Notes: generated from the letters alone by a model not told the origin. Numbered from the stretch's first letter, positions 1 to 8,549 are shown. The stretch is DNA of 36,932 nucleotides from Eubacteriales bacterium (GCA_030524785.1 JAUNFZ010000025.1:1-36932), one strand, 5' to 3'. Numbers and translations: made by a program.

Positions 1-53
<53 letters not shown>

Positions 54-88
54 AGATGAGAAAAAGCTTTTTTTCTGCAACAACAGAA

Positions 89-117
89 ATTATACAGTAT
101 CGCTTTGCGGATGTCAA
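89..117 (-). promoter_or_regulatory. Consensus sigma-A promoter for tRNA-Phe
   Basis: On the minus strand TTGACA (117-112) and TATAAT (94-89) are separated by exactly 17 nt, a perfect match at both boxes. It reads toward the tRNA-Phe gene, whose first base is 36 nt from the -10 box. Confidence 0.85.
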
Positions 118-160
118 GAAAAATATCAGCAGTATTTGATCTTCCCGGCAATTACTGCAG

Positions 161-1294
161 CTATTCTTTTGCCCGCATCATCAGAAGGCTTAAAATCAGG
201 ATCCCTGCGCAGGGAATAAGGTTGCACATCATTCCTGCCCTCAGACCGATATGATCGGCCGCGGCACCGATGATCCAGGGCATTACAATAGCGCCGATTC
301 CTGCGAGAGGAAGCATGACGCCCATGCTGGCAGTACTCATAATTTTGCCGACTCCGGCAACGGCTACAGGGTTTACGCCGGCCATCGAGAAGGCAAAGGC
401 AAACAGCATTGCAATCGCCAGCAGCGGCTGGTCTGCAGGAATCATGGCGGCATAGAGAATAGTGCAGCCAAGGCCCATAACAGCCAGAGATTTAAACGTA
501 TTTTTGATGGGAAAAACAAAGGCGATGAGAAGCCTTGCAATCAGTGTGGCGCCCCACATGATGGTGACGGTATATGTGCTCAGAGCGCCGCTTAATATTT
601 CCTGATTTTTATAGTAGGTGACGAGCCATCCGGTAACGCTGGTTTCCGCTGCATTCTGGCAGAACAACAGAGCGGTCAGAATCCAGAAGGTCTTGCTTTT
701 TAAGAAATCCATGGACTCCTTTTGGGCTGCGCCCGTTGCTTTGGCAGATTTTCCGGGCAGCTTTGCCAGAAAAAATATCAGCCACATGACAAGACCTGCA
801 GACGCAATGCCAATCATTGGAAGTTTTGTATTAAATCTGAGAAGGAAAGCAATCAGAAACGGGCACAGCAGCGCACCGCAGGCGTAGCAGGCATGCATGA
901 TATTCATGCCCTTTGTGCGGTCAGCACTGTTGTTTCCGACAAGTACGGTACAATTGTTCAGGGCGCAGCCCTTTGCGATGCCCACAACCAGGAAAGCAGC
1001 AGTCAGAAGTCCGATTATGCCGGTAAAAGACATCAGGAGATACCCCAGAAAGTAGCCGCTGCCAAGCAGCAGAACAGTGCTGCGGGTTCCGATTTTCCGG
1101 GGAAGAAAACCGGAGATAAAAGAGGCGGCCATATTGCCGATGCTCATAAGAGAGAGCATCGTTCCGGTCACTCCGAAAGAAAAACCGTATTTGTCCTGCA
1201 GAATACTGACGATAACGCCGCTGGAAATAGCGCAGATTCCGCTTAAAAAGAAAGTAATATATCCGGTAATGCAAAGACGCCTGTTTCGCTCCAT
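161..1294 (-). CDS. MFS family transporter
   Basis: A 377-residue integral membrane protein with about 12 hydrophobic segments and the major-facilitator signature after TM2-TM3 (SGFLPRKIGTRS, a G-x-x-x-D/P-R-x-G-x-R/K-x-type loop). This is a secondary transporter of the cytoplasmic membrane; the substrate cannot be read from the sequence. The start is the ATG at 1294 (MERNRR...), with GGAGGA seven bases upstream; a TTG five codons earlier is in frame but overlaps the ribosome site. It is monocistronic, has its own promoter at 1333-1361, and ends about 45 nt before the tRNA promoter. The family call is firm; the function is unknown. Confidence 0.85.
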   Translation of the reverse strand: MERNRRLCITGYITFFLSGICAISSGVIVSILQDKYGFSFGVTGTMLSLMSIGNMAASFISGFLPRKIGTRSTVLLLGSGYFLGYLLMSFTGIIGLLTAAFLVVGIAKGCALNNCTVLVGNNSADRTKGMNIMHACYACGALLCPFLIAFLLRFNTKLPMIGIASAGLVMWLIFFLAKLPGKSAKATGAAQKESMDFLKSKTFWILTALLFCQNAAETSVTGWLVTYYKNQEILSGALSTYTVTIMWGATLIARLLIAFVFPIKNTFKSLAVMGLGCTILYAAMIPADQPLLAIAMLFAFAFSMAGVNPVAVAGVGKIMSTASMGVMLPLAGIGAIVMPWIIGAAADHIGLRAGMMCNLIPCAGILILSLLMMRAKE

Positions 1295-1332
1295 GGTGGT
1301 TTCCTCCAATATTGCAGTATACGTAGATATTC

Positions 1333-1361
1333 AGTATATCAGAAAGCAGGCGTTCAAACAA
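1333..1361 (-). promoter_or_regulatory. Promoter of the MFS gene
   Basis: Minus strand TTGTTT (1361-1356), 17-nt spacer, then TATACT (1338-1333), preceded by TGA, i.e. an extended -10 element. It lies 38 nt upstream of the ATG at 1294. Confidence 0.7.
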
Positions 1362-1388
1362 TAAAATCTTTTTAAACTGCGGCTTTTC

Positions 1389-1417
1389 TTGACATTACGA
1401 AAAAATACAGATAGAAT
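1389..1417 (+). promoter_or_regulatory. Upstream promoter of the cysE leader
   Basis: TTGACA (1389-1394) and TAGAAT (1412-1417) with a 17-nt spacer. A transcript starting near 1424 would run almost at once into the terminator-like hairpin at 1431-1463, so this promoter would give either an RNA of about 40 nt or a conditionally attenuated cysE message. Confidence 0.6.
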
Positions 1418-1430
1418 ATAAAAAGCGAAG

Positions 1431-1463
1431 GGGCAAATCCGTGATACGGGTTTGCTCTTTTTT
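1431..1463 (+). terminator. Intrinsic terminator-like hairpin before cysE
   Basis: Arms 1431-1440 (GGGCAAATCC) and 1448-1457 (GGGTTTGCTC) pair over 10 positions, including G-U pairs, around a 7-nt loop, followed by six T. The right arm contains the -35 box (TTGCTC, 1452-1457) of the next promoter. Confidence 0.6.
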
Positions 1464-1480
1464 ATGAAATGTGCTATACT
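1452..1480 (+). promoter_or_regulatory. Proximal promoter of cysE
   Basis: TTGCTC (1452-1457), 17-nt spacer and TATACT (1475-1480) with TGC directly before it (extended -10). The expected start near 1487 places transcription after the hairpin and 25 nt upstream of the cysE start codon. Confidence 0.65.
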
Positions 1481-1511
1481 ATCCGCAAATTGTATTTTGG
1501 GAGAGAAGCGC

Positions 1512-2471
1512 ATGGATAAATCACAGGAAGCGAAGATGGGGCAGTTGGTTGCATCTTTGCTGGACAGTTACGAGGAGCACGCGGTGATCTGCAATATTGA
1601 TTCGGATAACCGGCTTAACCGTCAGATGATTATTGAGATTCTGGAAATGGTGAGGCAGGTGCTGTTTCCGGGATATTTTGTGGAAAAAAAGCTGAAGGGA
1701 GCCACGATCCGCTACCATGTCGGGGAACTGTTGGAAAACATTGACTATGAGCTGACAAAGCAGGTGGAGAAGGCGCTGAATTATGCCGAAGAAAATAAGG
1801 CGGCTTCGTATGAGGAAAAGAGAAAAAAAGCCGAAGATATTGTGCAGCAGTTTCTCACAAGGCTGCCATGGCTGAGGGAGATTCTGGCCAAGGATGTGCA
1901 GGCGGCTTACGACGGAGACCCGGCGGCGTTTAATACGGACGAGATCATCTTCTCCTACCCGGGAGTGTTTGCCATCACTGTAAACCGTATCGCTCATGAA
2001 CTGCATATACTGGGCGTTCCCATGATCCCGAGGATTATGACAGAATATGCCCATAATCTGACGGGAATTGACATTCATCCGGGAGCAACCATCGGCGAAT
2101 ATTTTTTTATTGACCATGGCACGGGCGTGGTAGTGGGAGAGACCACTGTCATTGGGAAAAATGTAAAGATTTACCAGGGCGTAACGCTGGGAGCGCTTTC
2201 CACAAGAGGCGGTCAGTCCCTGAGAAATGTTAAACGTCATCCGACGCTTAAGGATAATGTGACTGTGTATTCGGGAGCCTCCATTTTGGGAGGAGCGACA
2301 GTGATTGGCGAGGGCGCGGTGATTGGAAGCAACGCATTTATTACATCCTCTGTGCCGGATCACACAAAGGTGAGCATTAAAAATCCGGAACTGAAATTCA
2401 ATGTGCGGGGCAGCGTGCATGTGCAGGAGCTTGGCCAGGAAGGATTTTTCAACCGGAAAGAAAGAGATTGA
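1512..2471 (+). CDS. cysE: Serine O-acetyltransferase
   Basis: Transfers acetyl from acetyl-CoA to L-serine, giving O-acetylserine for cysteine synthesis in the cytoplasm. The 319-residue protein has an alpha-helical N-terminal half (about 1-140) and a C-terminal left-handed beta-helix of hexapeptide repeats. The catalytic segment includes the conserved FIDHGTGVVVGE and a second Gly-rich coil (YSGASILGGATVIGEGAVIGSN). It resembles the long EpsC/NifP-type serine acetyltransferases of Clostridia rather than the shorter enterobacterial CysE. The start ATG at 1512 is supported by a GGGAGAG site; an in-frame ATG 20 codons earlier (1452) lies within the promoter/terminator region and is rejected. 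The nested promoter-terminator-promoter leader suggests attenuation or a short leader RNA. Confidence 0.92.
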   Translation: MDKSQEAKMGQLVASLLDSYEEHAVICNIDSDNRLNRQMIIEILEMVRQVLFPGYFVEKKLKGATIRYHVGELLENIDYELTKQVEKALNYAEENKAASYEEKRKKAEDIVQQFLTRLPWLREILAKDVQAAYDGDPAAFNTDEIIFSYPGVFAITVNRIAHELHILGVPMIPRIMTEYAHNLTGIDIHPGATIGEYFFIDHGTGVVVGETTVIGKNVKIYQGVTLGALSTRGGQSLRNVKRHPTLKDNVTVYSGASILGGATVIGEGAVIGSNAFITSSVPDHTKVSIKNPELKFNVRGSVHVQELGQEGFFNRKERD

Positions 2472-2523
2472 CGGCAGGCAGGCCCGGGCGGGCGCAGCCG
2501 CCGCGTAAAAAGGAGGGCATGTC

Positions 2524-2697
2524 ATGAAAAAGGAAGATGCGACACGCAAAGATATGGAAAAAACCAAAGCCGGGAAGCCGGGACAGGGGCTGAAAGGCGA
2601 AGCTGCAGAACAGGCGCTGAGTCCCACGTGGGCGCAGGAATGTATTGAGGACATTGACGACTGGATTGAATCCCAGGGGATTTATCTGCGGCAGTGA
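2524..2697 (+). CDS. Small hypothetical protein (57 aa)
   Basis: An ATG at 2524 follows an excellent AGGAGGG site (2510-2516) and opens a 57-codon frame ending in TGA at 2695-2697. The product is hydrophilic: a Lys-rich, probably disordered first half (MKKEDATRKD...) and an acidic, aromatic second half (WAQECIEDIDDWIESQ). It has no signal peptide or membrane segment, and I recognise no domain. It sits between cysE and the aminotransferase in the same direction with no terminator visible on either side, so it is probably co-transcribed. Support comes from the ribosome site and clean fit between neighbours; function unknown. Confidence 0.62.
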   Translation: MKKEDATRKDMEKTKAGKPGQGLKGEAAEQALSPTWAQECIEDIDDWIESQGIYLRQ

Positions 2698-2769
2698 CAG
2701 TATATATTGGCCTGGAAAGAACGGATCCGGCGCAGGGTTCATATACAAAATCAGGAGGAGAATGAAAAA

Positions 2770-4056
2770 ATGACAGCTTACAAAGATTTGAGCAAAGAAG
2801 AATTGCTGGAAGAAAAAGAATTGCTGGAGAAAAAATTTGATCAGATCAAGGCGCAGAATCTGCATCTGGATATGTCGAGAGGAAAACCATCGGCGGCGCA
2901 GCTTGATCTGGCGATGGGCATGATGGATGTGTTGAACAGCACGTCGAATCTGAAGTGTGAGACAGGGGTAGACTGCCGCAACTACGGCGTTCTGGACGGT
3001 ATCCCCGAGGCACAGGAGCTTCTGGCCGATATGACGGAGGTTCCGGCGAATCAGATCATTATCTATGGAAATTCCAGCCTGAATATTATGTTTGATACAG
3101 TGGCGCGCTCCATGACGCACGGCGTGATGGGAAGTACGCCCTGGTGTAAACTGGATAAAGTGAAATTCCTCTGTCCGGTGCCGGGGTACGACCGTCATTT
3201 TGCAATCACGGAATACTTTGGAATTGAGATGGTAAACATTCCCATGACGCAGGACGGACCTGACATGGATATGGTGGAGGAATATGTGAACAATGATCCG
3301 ACGGTAAAGGGTATCTGGTGCGTGCCAAAATATTCCAATCCCCAGGGCATCACGTATTCTGACGAGACGGTACGCCGTTTCGCCCGGCTGAAACCGGCGG
3401 CGGAGGACTTCCGTATTTACTGGGATAACGCCTATGGAATCCATCATCTGTATGACGACAAGCAGGATCATCTGATCGAAATTCTGATGGAGTGCAAAAA
3501 AGAAGGAAATCCGGATATGGTGTTTAAATTCTGCTCTACCTCAAAGGTGAGCTTCCCCGGTTCCGGCGTAGCGGCGATGGCGGCGTCTCCGGCAAATCTG
3601 AAGTTCATCCGGGAGCACATGAGAATACAGACCATTGGCCACGATAAGCTGAATCAGCTTCGCCATGTGCGTTATTTTAAGGATATTCACGGCATGGTCA
3701 ACCATATGAAAAAACATGCGGACATCATGCGGCCGAAATTTGAAGCCGTACTGAACGTGCTGGACAAAGAACTGAGCGATCTTGAGATCGGCACATGGAT
3801 TCGTCCAAGGGGCGGCTACTTTATTTCCTTCGACGCTCTGCCGGGATGCGCAAAAGCGATTGTGGCAAAGGCGAAGGAGGCAGGGCTTGTGATGACGGAG
3901 GCCGGAGCCACTTATCCTTATGGCAAGGACCCCAAGGACAGCAACATCCGTATCGCGCCGTCTTATCCGACGCCGGAGGAACTGGCGATTGCAGCGGAGA
4001 TTTTTGTGCTCAGCGTAAAGCTTGTGAGCATTGATAAAATACTGGAAAGTAAATAA
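2770..4056 (+). CDS. Class I/II PLP-dependent aminotransferase (MocR-like/AspC5 subgroup)
   Basis: A 428-residue fold-type I aminotransferase. The segment KFCSTSKVSFPGSG carries the predicted Schiff-base lysine; YSNPQG and WDNAYGIHHL provide the usual PLP and substrate contacts, and RIAPSYP near the C-terminus carries the carboxylate-binding arginine. The overall pattern is that of the Aminotran_MocR-type aspartate/alanine aminotransferase subgroup found in Clostridia and actinobacteria; substrate specificity cannot be fixed by reading. The start ATG at 2770 is preceded by AGGAGGAG (2753-2760); the frame is open 21 codons further upstream but without a ribosome site. It is followed by a hairpin terminator at 4079-4117. 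Confidence 0.88.
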   Translation: MTAYKDLSKEELLEEKELLEKKFDQIKAQNLHLDMSRGKPSAAQLDLAMGMMDVLNSTSNLKCETGVDCRNYGVLDGIPEAQELLADMTEVPANQIIIYGNSSLNIMFDTVARSMTHGVMGSTPWCKLDKVKFLCPVPGYDRHFAITEYFGIEMVNIPMTQDGPDMDMVEEYVNNDPTVKGIWCVPKYSNPQGITYSDETVRRFARLKPAAEDFRIYWDNAYGIHHLYDDKQDHLIEILMECKKEGNPDMVFKFCSTSKVSFPGSGVAAMAASPANLKFIREHMRIQTIGHDKLNQLRHVRYFKDIHGMVNHMKKHADIMRPKFEAVLNVLDKELSDLEIGTWIRPRGGYFISFDALPGCAKAIVAKAKEAGLVMTEAGATYPYGKDPKDSNIRIAPSYPTPEELAIAAEIFVLSVKLVSIDKILESK

Positions 4057-4078
4057 AATTCTAATAAAAACTTAAGAG

Positions 4079-4117
4079 AAAGGAAGTGATGATACACTTG
4101 TATTGTGACTTCCTTTT
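4079..4117 (+). terminator. Terminator after the aminotransferase gene
   Basis: Arms AAAGGAAGT (4079-4087) and ACTTCCTTT (4108-4116) pair perfectly over 9 bp around a 20-nt loop, ending in a short T run. The loop and right arm are also the -35 box and spacer of the ddl promoter. Confidence 0.55.
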
Positions 4118-4126
4118 AGGTATACT
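4098..4126 (+). promoter_or_regulatory. Promoter of the ddl-murF operon
   Basis: TTGTAT (4098-4103), 17-nt spacer, TATACT (4121-4126). It lies 21 nt before the ddl start codon and overlaps the terminator hairpin of the preceding unit. Confidence 0.65.
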
Positions 4127-4147
4127 GAAAAGAAGGAGGCGGGAAGA

Positions 4148-5173
4148 ATGAAGATAGTCGTTTTGGCGGGAGGAACCAGTACGGAGAGAGCGGTTTCCAT
4201 CGTATCCGGAACGCAGGTGTGCGAAGCGCTTCGCGAGAAAGGTCATCAGGCGATACTGATTGACGTTTTCTGCGGACGGGAAGATCTGGATCTTGACAAT
4301 GCGTTTGCAGATGAATATGACGTAAGACTTGCTGCGGCGTATATGGAAAGCTTCAACGATAATATAGAGGCGCTGAAGGCGCAGAGAAAAGAATTTTTCG
4401 GACCGAAGGTGCTGGAGGCCTGCAAAGCGGCGGATGTCGTTTTTCTTGCCCTGCATGGGGCCTGCGGCGAGGACGGAAGGATCCAGGCAGCTTTTGACTT
4501 GATGGGCATCACTTATACGGGGAGCGGGTATCTTGGAAGCGCCTTGGCTATGGATAAAACCATCACAAAGCAGCTGTTTCGTGAAAACGGAGTGCCTACG
4601 CCGGAAGGCATGATACTCAGGAAGTCTGACGTTCGCAAAACGGCGGCGGAGCTTGGCCTGAAACTGCCCTGCGTGGTGAAAACTGCCTGCGGGGGTTCCA
4701 GCGTCGGTGTTTATATTGCGGAGACGGAAGAAGATTTTCGGGAAGCAGTAGAGAACGGATTTTCCTATGAGGATAAGCTGGTCGCCGAACAGTACATAAA
4801 GGGCCGGGAATATACGGTGGGCGTTGTGGATAAAGAGGCATATCCCATTGTAGAGATTGTCCCGATCGAGGGATTCTACGATTACAAAAACAAGTATCAG
4901 CCGGGAAGTACGATAGAGACGTGTCCGGCGCCCCTTCCGGCAGAGCAGACAAAAAAGATGCAGGAAATTGCGCTGCATGCATACGCTGCGCTGAGGCTTG
5001 AAAATTATGCCCGGATGGATTTTATGATGGACGAAAATGGTCAGATGTATTGCCTGGAAGCAAATACGCTTCCGGGAATGACGCCTACCAGCCTGCTTCC
5101 GCAGGAAGCGGCAGCTCTTGGAATGTCTTTTGCAGACCTCTGTGACAGACTGATTCAGGTGTCCATGAAATAA
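4148..5173 (+). CDS. ddl: D-alanine--D-alanine ligase
   Basis: ATP-grasp enzyme joining two D-alanines for the peptidoglycan stem peptide. The 341-residue protein starts with the N-terminal Gly-rich motif LAGGTSTERAVS, has the serine-containing loop GGSSVGVY, and the omega-loop motif FYDYKNKY. The Tyr in that loop is the position that separates D-Ala-D-Ala ligases from VanA-type D-lactate ligases, so ordinary D-Ala-D-Ala specificity is inferred. The C-terminal metal-binding segment MYCLEANTLPGMT is intact. The ATG at 4148 follows AAGGAGG. It is the first gene of an operon with murF, whose product uses the dipeptide. Confidence 0.95.
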   Translation: MKIVVLAGGTSTERAVSIVSGTQVCEALREKGHQAILIDVFCGREDLDLDNAFADEYDVRLAAAYMESFNDNIEALKAQRKEFFGPKVLEACKAADVVFLALHGACGEDGRIQAAFDLMGITYTGSGYLGSALAMDKTITKQLFRENGVPTPEGMILRKSDVRKTAAELGLKLPCVVKTACGGSSVGVYIAETEEDFREAVENGFSYEDKLVAEQYIKGREYTVGVVDKEAYPIVEIVPIEGFYDYKNKYQPGSTIETCPAPLPAEQTKKMQEIALHAYAALRLENYARMDFMMDENGQMYCLEANTLPGMTPTSLLPQEAAALGMSFADLCDRLIQVSMK

Positions 5174-5227
5174 CGCTGAAACGGCGGGGATATGCTTTGA
5201 CGCCGTGAAATAAGAAACGAGGCGATT

Positions 5228-6607
5228 ATGAAGAATCTGACGTTAAAAAATATAGCGAAGGCCTGCAATGGTTCATACTTCGGGCCGGAAGCAGACTTTG
5301 AGAAAGAAATTACAGATATCACCACCGACAGCCGCAAAGTGCAGAAAGGCGGATTATTTGCGGCTATCGTAGGGGAACGGGCAGACGGACATACGTTTAT
5401 CCCGTCGGTTTTTGAAAAGGGGGCGCTGTGCGTCCTGTGCGAGAAGGCGCCGCAAAACTGCTCTGGAGCGTATATTCTTGTGGAGTCCACACAGAAGGCT
5501 TTGATGGGAATTGCAGAATTTTACCGGCAGCAGCTGAAGGTAAAGGTGGTGGGCGTTACCGGCAGCGTAGGAAAGACCAGCACCAAGGAAATGATTGCCA
5601 GTGTGCTGTCTGAAAAGTACAGGGTGCTGAAGACGCTGGGAAATTTTAATAACGAACTGGGACTGCCGCTCACAGTGTTCCGGCTGCGGGAGGAGGATGA
5701 AGTGGCGGTTTTGGAGATGGGCATTAACCATTTCGGGGAGATGCACAGGCTCAGCAAGATTGCCCGGCCGGATATCTGTGTGATTACAAATATCGGAACG
5801 TGCCATCTGGAGTTCCTGGGAGACCGGGACGGCGTTCTGAAGGCAAAATCGGAAATATTTGATTTCATTTCTTCTGACGGGAAGATTATCCTGAACGGAG
5901 ATGATGATAAGCTGGCTGGCCTTCAGGAAATGAAAGGGATTACGCCCTCATTTTTTGGAATGGAAAGCCGCTGCGAAATTTGGGCGGACGCTGTTGAAAG
6001 CGCAGGCCTGAAGGGAGTAAGGTGTACGATTCACGATCGGACCAAAAGTTTTCGGGTGCTGATTCCGATCCCCGGAGAACATATGGTGCAAAACGCTCTG
6101 GCGGCCACCGCTGTGGGAGAGGCTATGGGCATGACGGCGGAAGAAATTTCCCGCGGCATCGAAAAACTGCAGGCCCTTCCGGGGCGCTTCCGGGTGATGG
6201 AGCACCGGGGAGTTACGGTGGTGGACGACTGCTACAACGCAAACCCGGTGTCGATGAAGGCGTCTCTGGAAGCTTTTGCAGGTGCCGCCCAGGGAAGAAA
6301 AATTGCAGTTCTCGGGGATATGGGAGAACTTGGCCCGGAGGAAAAGAAGCTTCACGAGGACGTGGGGGTTTTTGCTGGCAAGACAGATATTTCCCGGTAC
6401 ATCTGCGTTGGCAGACTTTGCAGGAACCTGGCGGAGGCGCTGCGCAAAACAAATGCACAGGCCGATGTTATTGCTGTTGATACCACGGAGGAAGCCCTTG
6501 CCGGTTTGCCGCAGTGGATACGGGAAGGCGATGCAGTTCTCGTAAAAGCGTCGCATTTTATGCATTTTGAAAAGATTGTGGATGCACTTACAAGGAATGA
6601 GGAATAA
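5228..6607 (+). CDS. murF: UDP-N-acetylmuramoyl-tripeptide--D-alanyl-D-alanine ligase
   Basis: Adds D-Ala-D-Ala to the UDP-MurNAc-tripeptide, the last cytoplasmic ligase step of peptidoglycan precursor synthesis. The 459-residue protein has the Mur-ligase P-loop GVTGSVGKTSTKE (about residues 109-121), the central-domain motif GNFNNELGLPLTVF, the C-terminal domain arginine region LPGRFRVMEH and the VVDDCYNANPVSM motif. It follows ddl by 54 nt, and its stop codon overlaps the ribosome-site region of the next gene, so the three genes are read as one operon. The ribosome site at the start (ACGAGG) is modest. Length is normal for the family. Confidence 0.95.
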   Translation: MKNLTLKNIAKACNGSYFGPEADFEKEITDITTDSRKVQKGGLFAAIVGERADGHTFIPSVFEKGALCVLCEKAPQNCSGAYILVESTQKALMGIAEFYRQQLKVKVVGVTGSVGKTSTKEMIASVLSEKYRVLKTLGNFNNELGLPLTVFRLREEDEVAVLEMGINHFGEMHRLSKIARPDICVITNIGTCHLEFLGDRDGVLKAKSEIFDFISSDGKIILNGDDDKLAGLQEMKGITPSFFGMESRCEIWADAVESAGLKGVRCTIHDRTKSFRVLIPIPGEHMVQNALAATAVGEAMGMTAEEISRGIEKLQALPGRFRVMEHRGVTVVDDCYNANPVSMKASLEAFAGAAQGRKIAVLGDMGELGPEEKKLHEDVGVFAGKTDISRYICVGRLCRNLAEALRKTNAQADVIAVDTTEEALAGLPQWIREGDAVLVKASHFMHFEKIVDALTRNEE

Positions 6608-6620
6608 GGAGGATAAGAAC

Positions 6621-8549
6621 ATGAAAAAGAAACTGTTGAGCAGTATGATACTGGCATTTACGGTTGCTCTGGGATGCGCCGCTCCGGCGATGGCCGACAG
6701 CCGCAAGGTGGTAACGCTGGGAGTTGACCTGACGGACGAACAGAAAAATACCATGATGCGGTATTTTGGCGTAGACTACAACAGCGTGGATGTGATTTAC
6801 ATCAACAATACGGACGAGAGAAACCATCTTGGAGCGTATGTTCCGCTGGAGCAGATTGGAAATTATACTTTTAGCTGCGCTCTGGTAGCTCCCACCTCCT
6901 CCGGCGGTATTCAGGTAAAAACGGCGAACCTGGAGTGGGTAACCTGCAATATGATCGCTTCTACCCTGTCGACTTCCGGCGTGACAAACTGCCAGGTGGT
7001 GGCGGCCTGCCCGTTTAAGGTTTCCGGCACAGGGGCGCTGACAGGCGTCATCATGGCATACGAGACGGCAAGCAAACAGCAGCTTGATCCCCAGAAAGTA
7101 GAGCTTGCAAACCAGGAACTGGTGACGACCGGAAACCTGGCAAATAATGTGGGCCAGAGCAAGGCGACTGCGGTCATCAACGAGACAAAGACCCAGGTAA
7201 TCGAAAACAATATCACAAATATTGAAGAAATTACAAATATTGTAAATAATGTATCAAATAATTATGATGTGGACATTACGGCGGATCAGAGCGCTGAGAT
7301 TGCCGAGCTGATGCAGCAGATTGCCCAGCAGGAATACGATATCGTTCAGCTGAAAGCTACTCTGGACCGGGTGCAGGCTAATGTGGCCGGAGACGCCGGG
7401 GCTTCCGAGGAGGAACAGAAAGCGGCGGAAGAAAAAGCGCAGGCATCTGAGGAAGCGGCAATCGAAGCTATTGAAACAGCGGATGAAGGCGATTACGACG
7501 GAGACGGCATCGTCATCATAGAAGGTGAGGAAACACAGCCTACAGAAAATATTCTGGAGAACACAGACATAAGCGTGCTGGAAGAAGGCGGAAGCACTGT
7601 AGACGAAGGCGATACTACTCAGACGGTGCAGGAACAGTCTGAGCAGCAGGAGTCGGAGGACTTTGGTATTCCCGAGGCTACAGGGGATGGCACGATGGAC
7701 ACGCCAGAGGCGACCGAAGCCGGAAATGAACAGCTTTTGCCCGGCGACGGAACGGTGGACACAGAGGCTCTGCCGGGAACAACGGATCTTACGGAGGCTG
7801 CAGATACAGCGAATACGGATACCTCAGCGGGGACAACGGATTTGCCGGAGGCCACGGATACAGAAGATGCGGCAGGCCTGGAGGAACAGGGACTGACAGC
7901 CGACAGCCTGGGCGCAGAGGATAAGGCCGTGTACGACGAAGTGGAAGAAGAACTGAAAACTGCTTTCCAGGGAAATGTTGTGATCGGCGACGATGGAACG
8001 CAGGTATATCTGACTGCTGACGCTGCCACTCAGGTTCAGGAAAAGACAGAACAGTATATCCTGCAGGTAATGACTTATGGAGAAGATACCATTGCGGCAC
8101 TGGAAGCGACGGATCCGTCAATCAATCAGAATATAGTGGCAGAGACATCAGCAGCGGCTCCGGACAAGAATTATGAAGACGCACAGCTGAAACAGATTGA
8201 CAAATACGTGAGAAGGCTGGTATTCACTGATTCTGAGAATATTCTGGCGGACAGCATGCTGGAAGAAAACGACAAAGCAATTGTTTATCAGCAGGTGATG
8301 GATGTTCTGGAAAAGGCTTACAAGGTAGAAGATACGGAAGACACACAGGAAGCCGGAGCCTTTGAGACGTTCCCTGAAGAAAATGCAGATACAGGCAGCG
8401 AAAGTCCGGCGGTGGACGGAATGACGACAGACGGACTGACGCCGGATGAGACGACGGCAGATGGGATGATGGACGACGGCACGTCCGAAGATTTCTTCGG
8501 CGAGGATGCAGGATTTGCAGGCTTTGAGGAGGAGACGGGCACGTTCTAA
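6621..8549 (+). CDS. Secreted DUF1002 (YpuA-like) protein with long acidic tail
   Basis: The 642-residue protein has a clear signal peptide (MKKK, hydrophobic core, AMA-DS cleavage near residue 26). Residues about 27-250 match the DUF1002/YpuA pattern (VVTLGVDLTDEQ, SGTGALTGVIMAYE, ANQELVTTGNLA). Bacillus YpuA is, from memory, about 290 residues; here a further region of about 390 follows: a coiled-coil-like stretch (about 245-285), a Glu/Asp/Thr/Ala-rich low-complexity segment (about 285-425) with DYDGDGIVIIEG resembling a calcium-binding D-x-D-x-D-G loop, a predicted helical segment (about 427-568), and an acidic Gly/Thr tail. There is no LPxTG or second membrane anchor, so it should be secreted or held by charge. 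The start at 6621 has AAGGAGGAT and lies 13 nt after murF. An envelope role is inferred from the operon. Confidence 0.8.
   Translation: MKKKLLSSMILAFTVALGCAAPAMADSRKVVTLGVDLTDEQKNTMMRYFGVDYNSVDVIYINNTDERNHLGAYVPLEQIGNYTFSCALVAPTSSGGIQVKTANLEWVTCNMIASTLSTSGVTNCQVVAACPFKVSGTGALTGVIMAYETASKQQLDPQKVELANQELVTTGNLANNVGQSKATAVINETKTQVIENNITNIEEITNIVNNVSNNYDVDITADQSAEIAELMQQIAQQEYDIVQLKATLDRVQANVAGDAGASEEEQKAAEEKAQASEEAAIEAIETADEGDYDGDGIVIIEGEETQPTENILENTDISVLEEGGSTVDEGDTTQTVQEQSEQQESEDFGIPEATGDGTMDTPEATEAGNEQLLPGDGTVDTEALPGTTDLTEAADTANTDTSAGTTDLPEATDTEDAAGLEEQGLTADSLGAEDKAVYDEVEEELKTAFQGNVVIGDDGTQVYLTADAATQVQEKTEQYILQVMTYGEDTIAALEATDPSINQNIVAETSAAAPDKNYEDAQLKQIDKYVRRLVFTDSENILADSMLEENDKAIVYQQVMDVLEKAYKVEDTEDTQEAGAFETFPEENADTGSESPAVDGMTTDGLTPDETTADGMMDDGTSEDFFGEDAGFAGFEEETGTF

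Noticed and set aside
1418-1511. T-box or other riboswitch before cysE
   Set aside because: Under 95 nt remain between the first promoter and the start codon; only one small hairpin is present and no specifier or T-box sequence is seen.
2472-2523. G+C-rich stretch after cysE as a terminator
   Set aside because: Several alternative short pairings exist but no T-tract; it ends in the ribosome site of the small gene.
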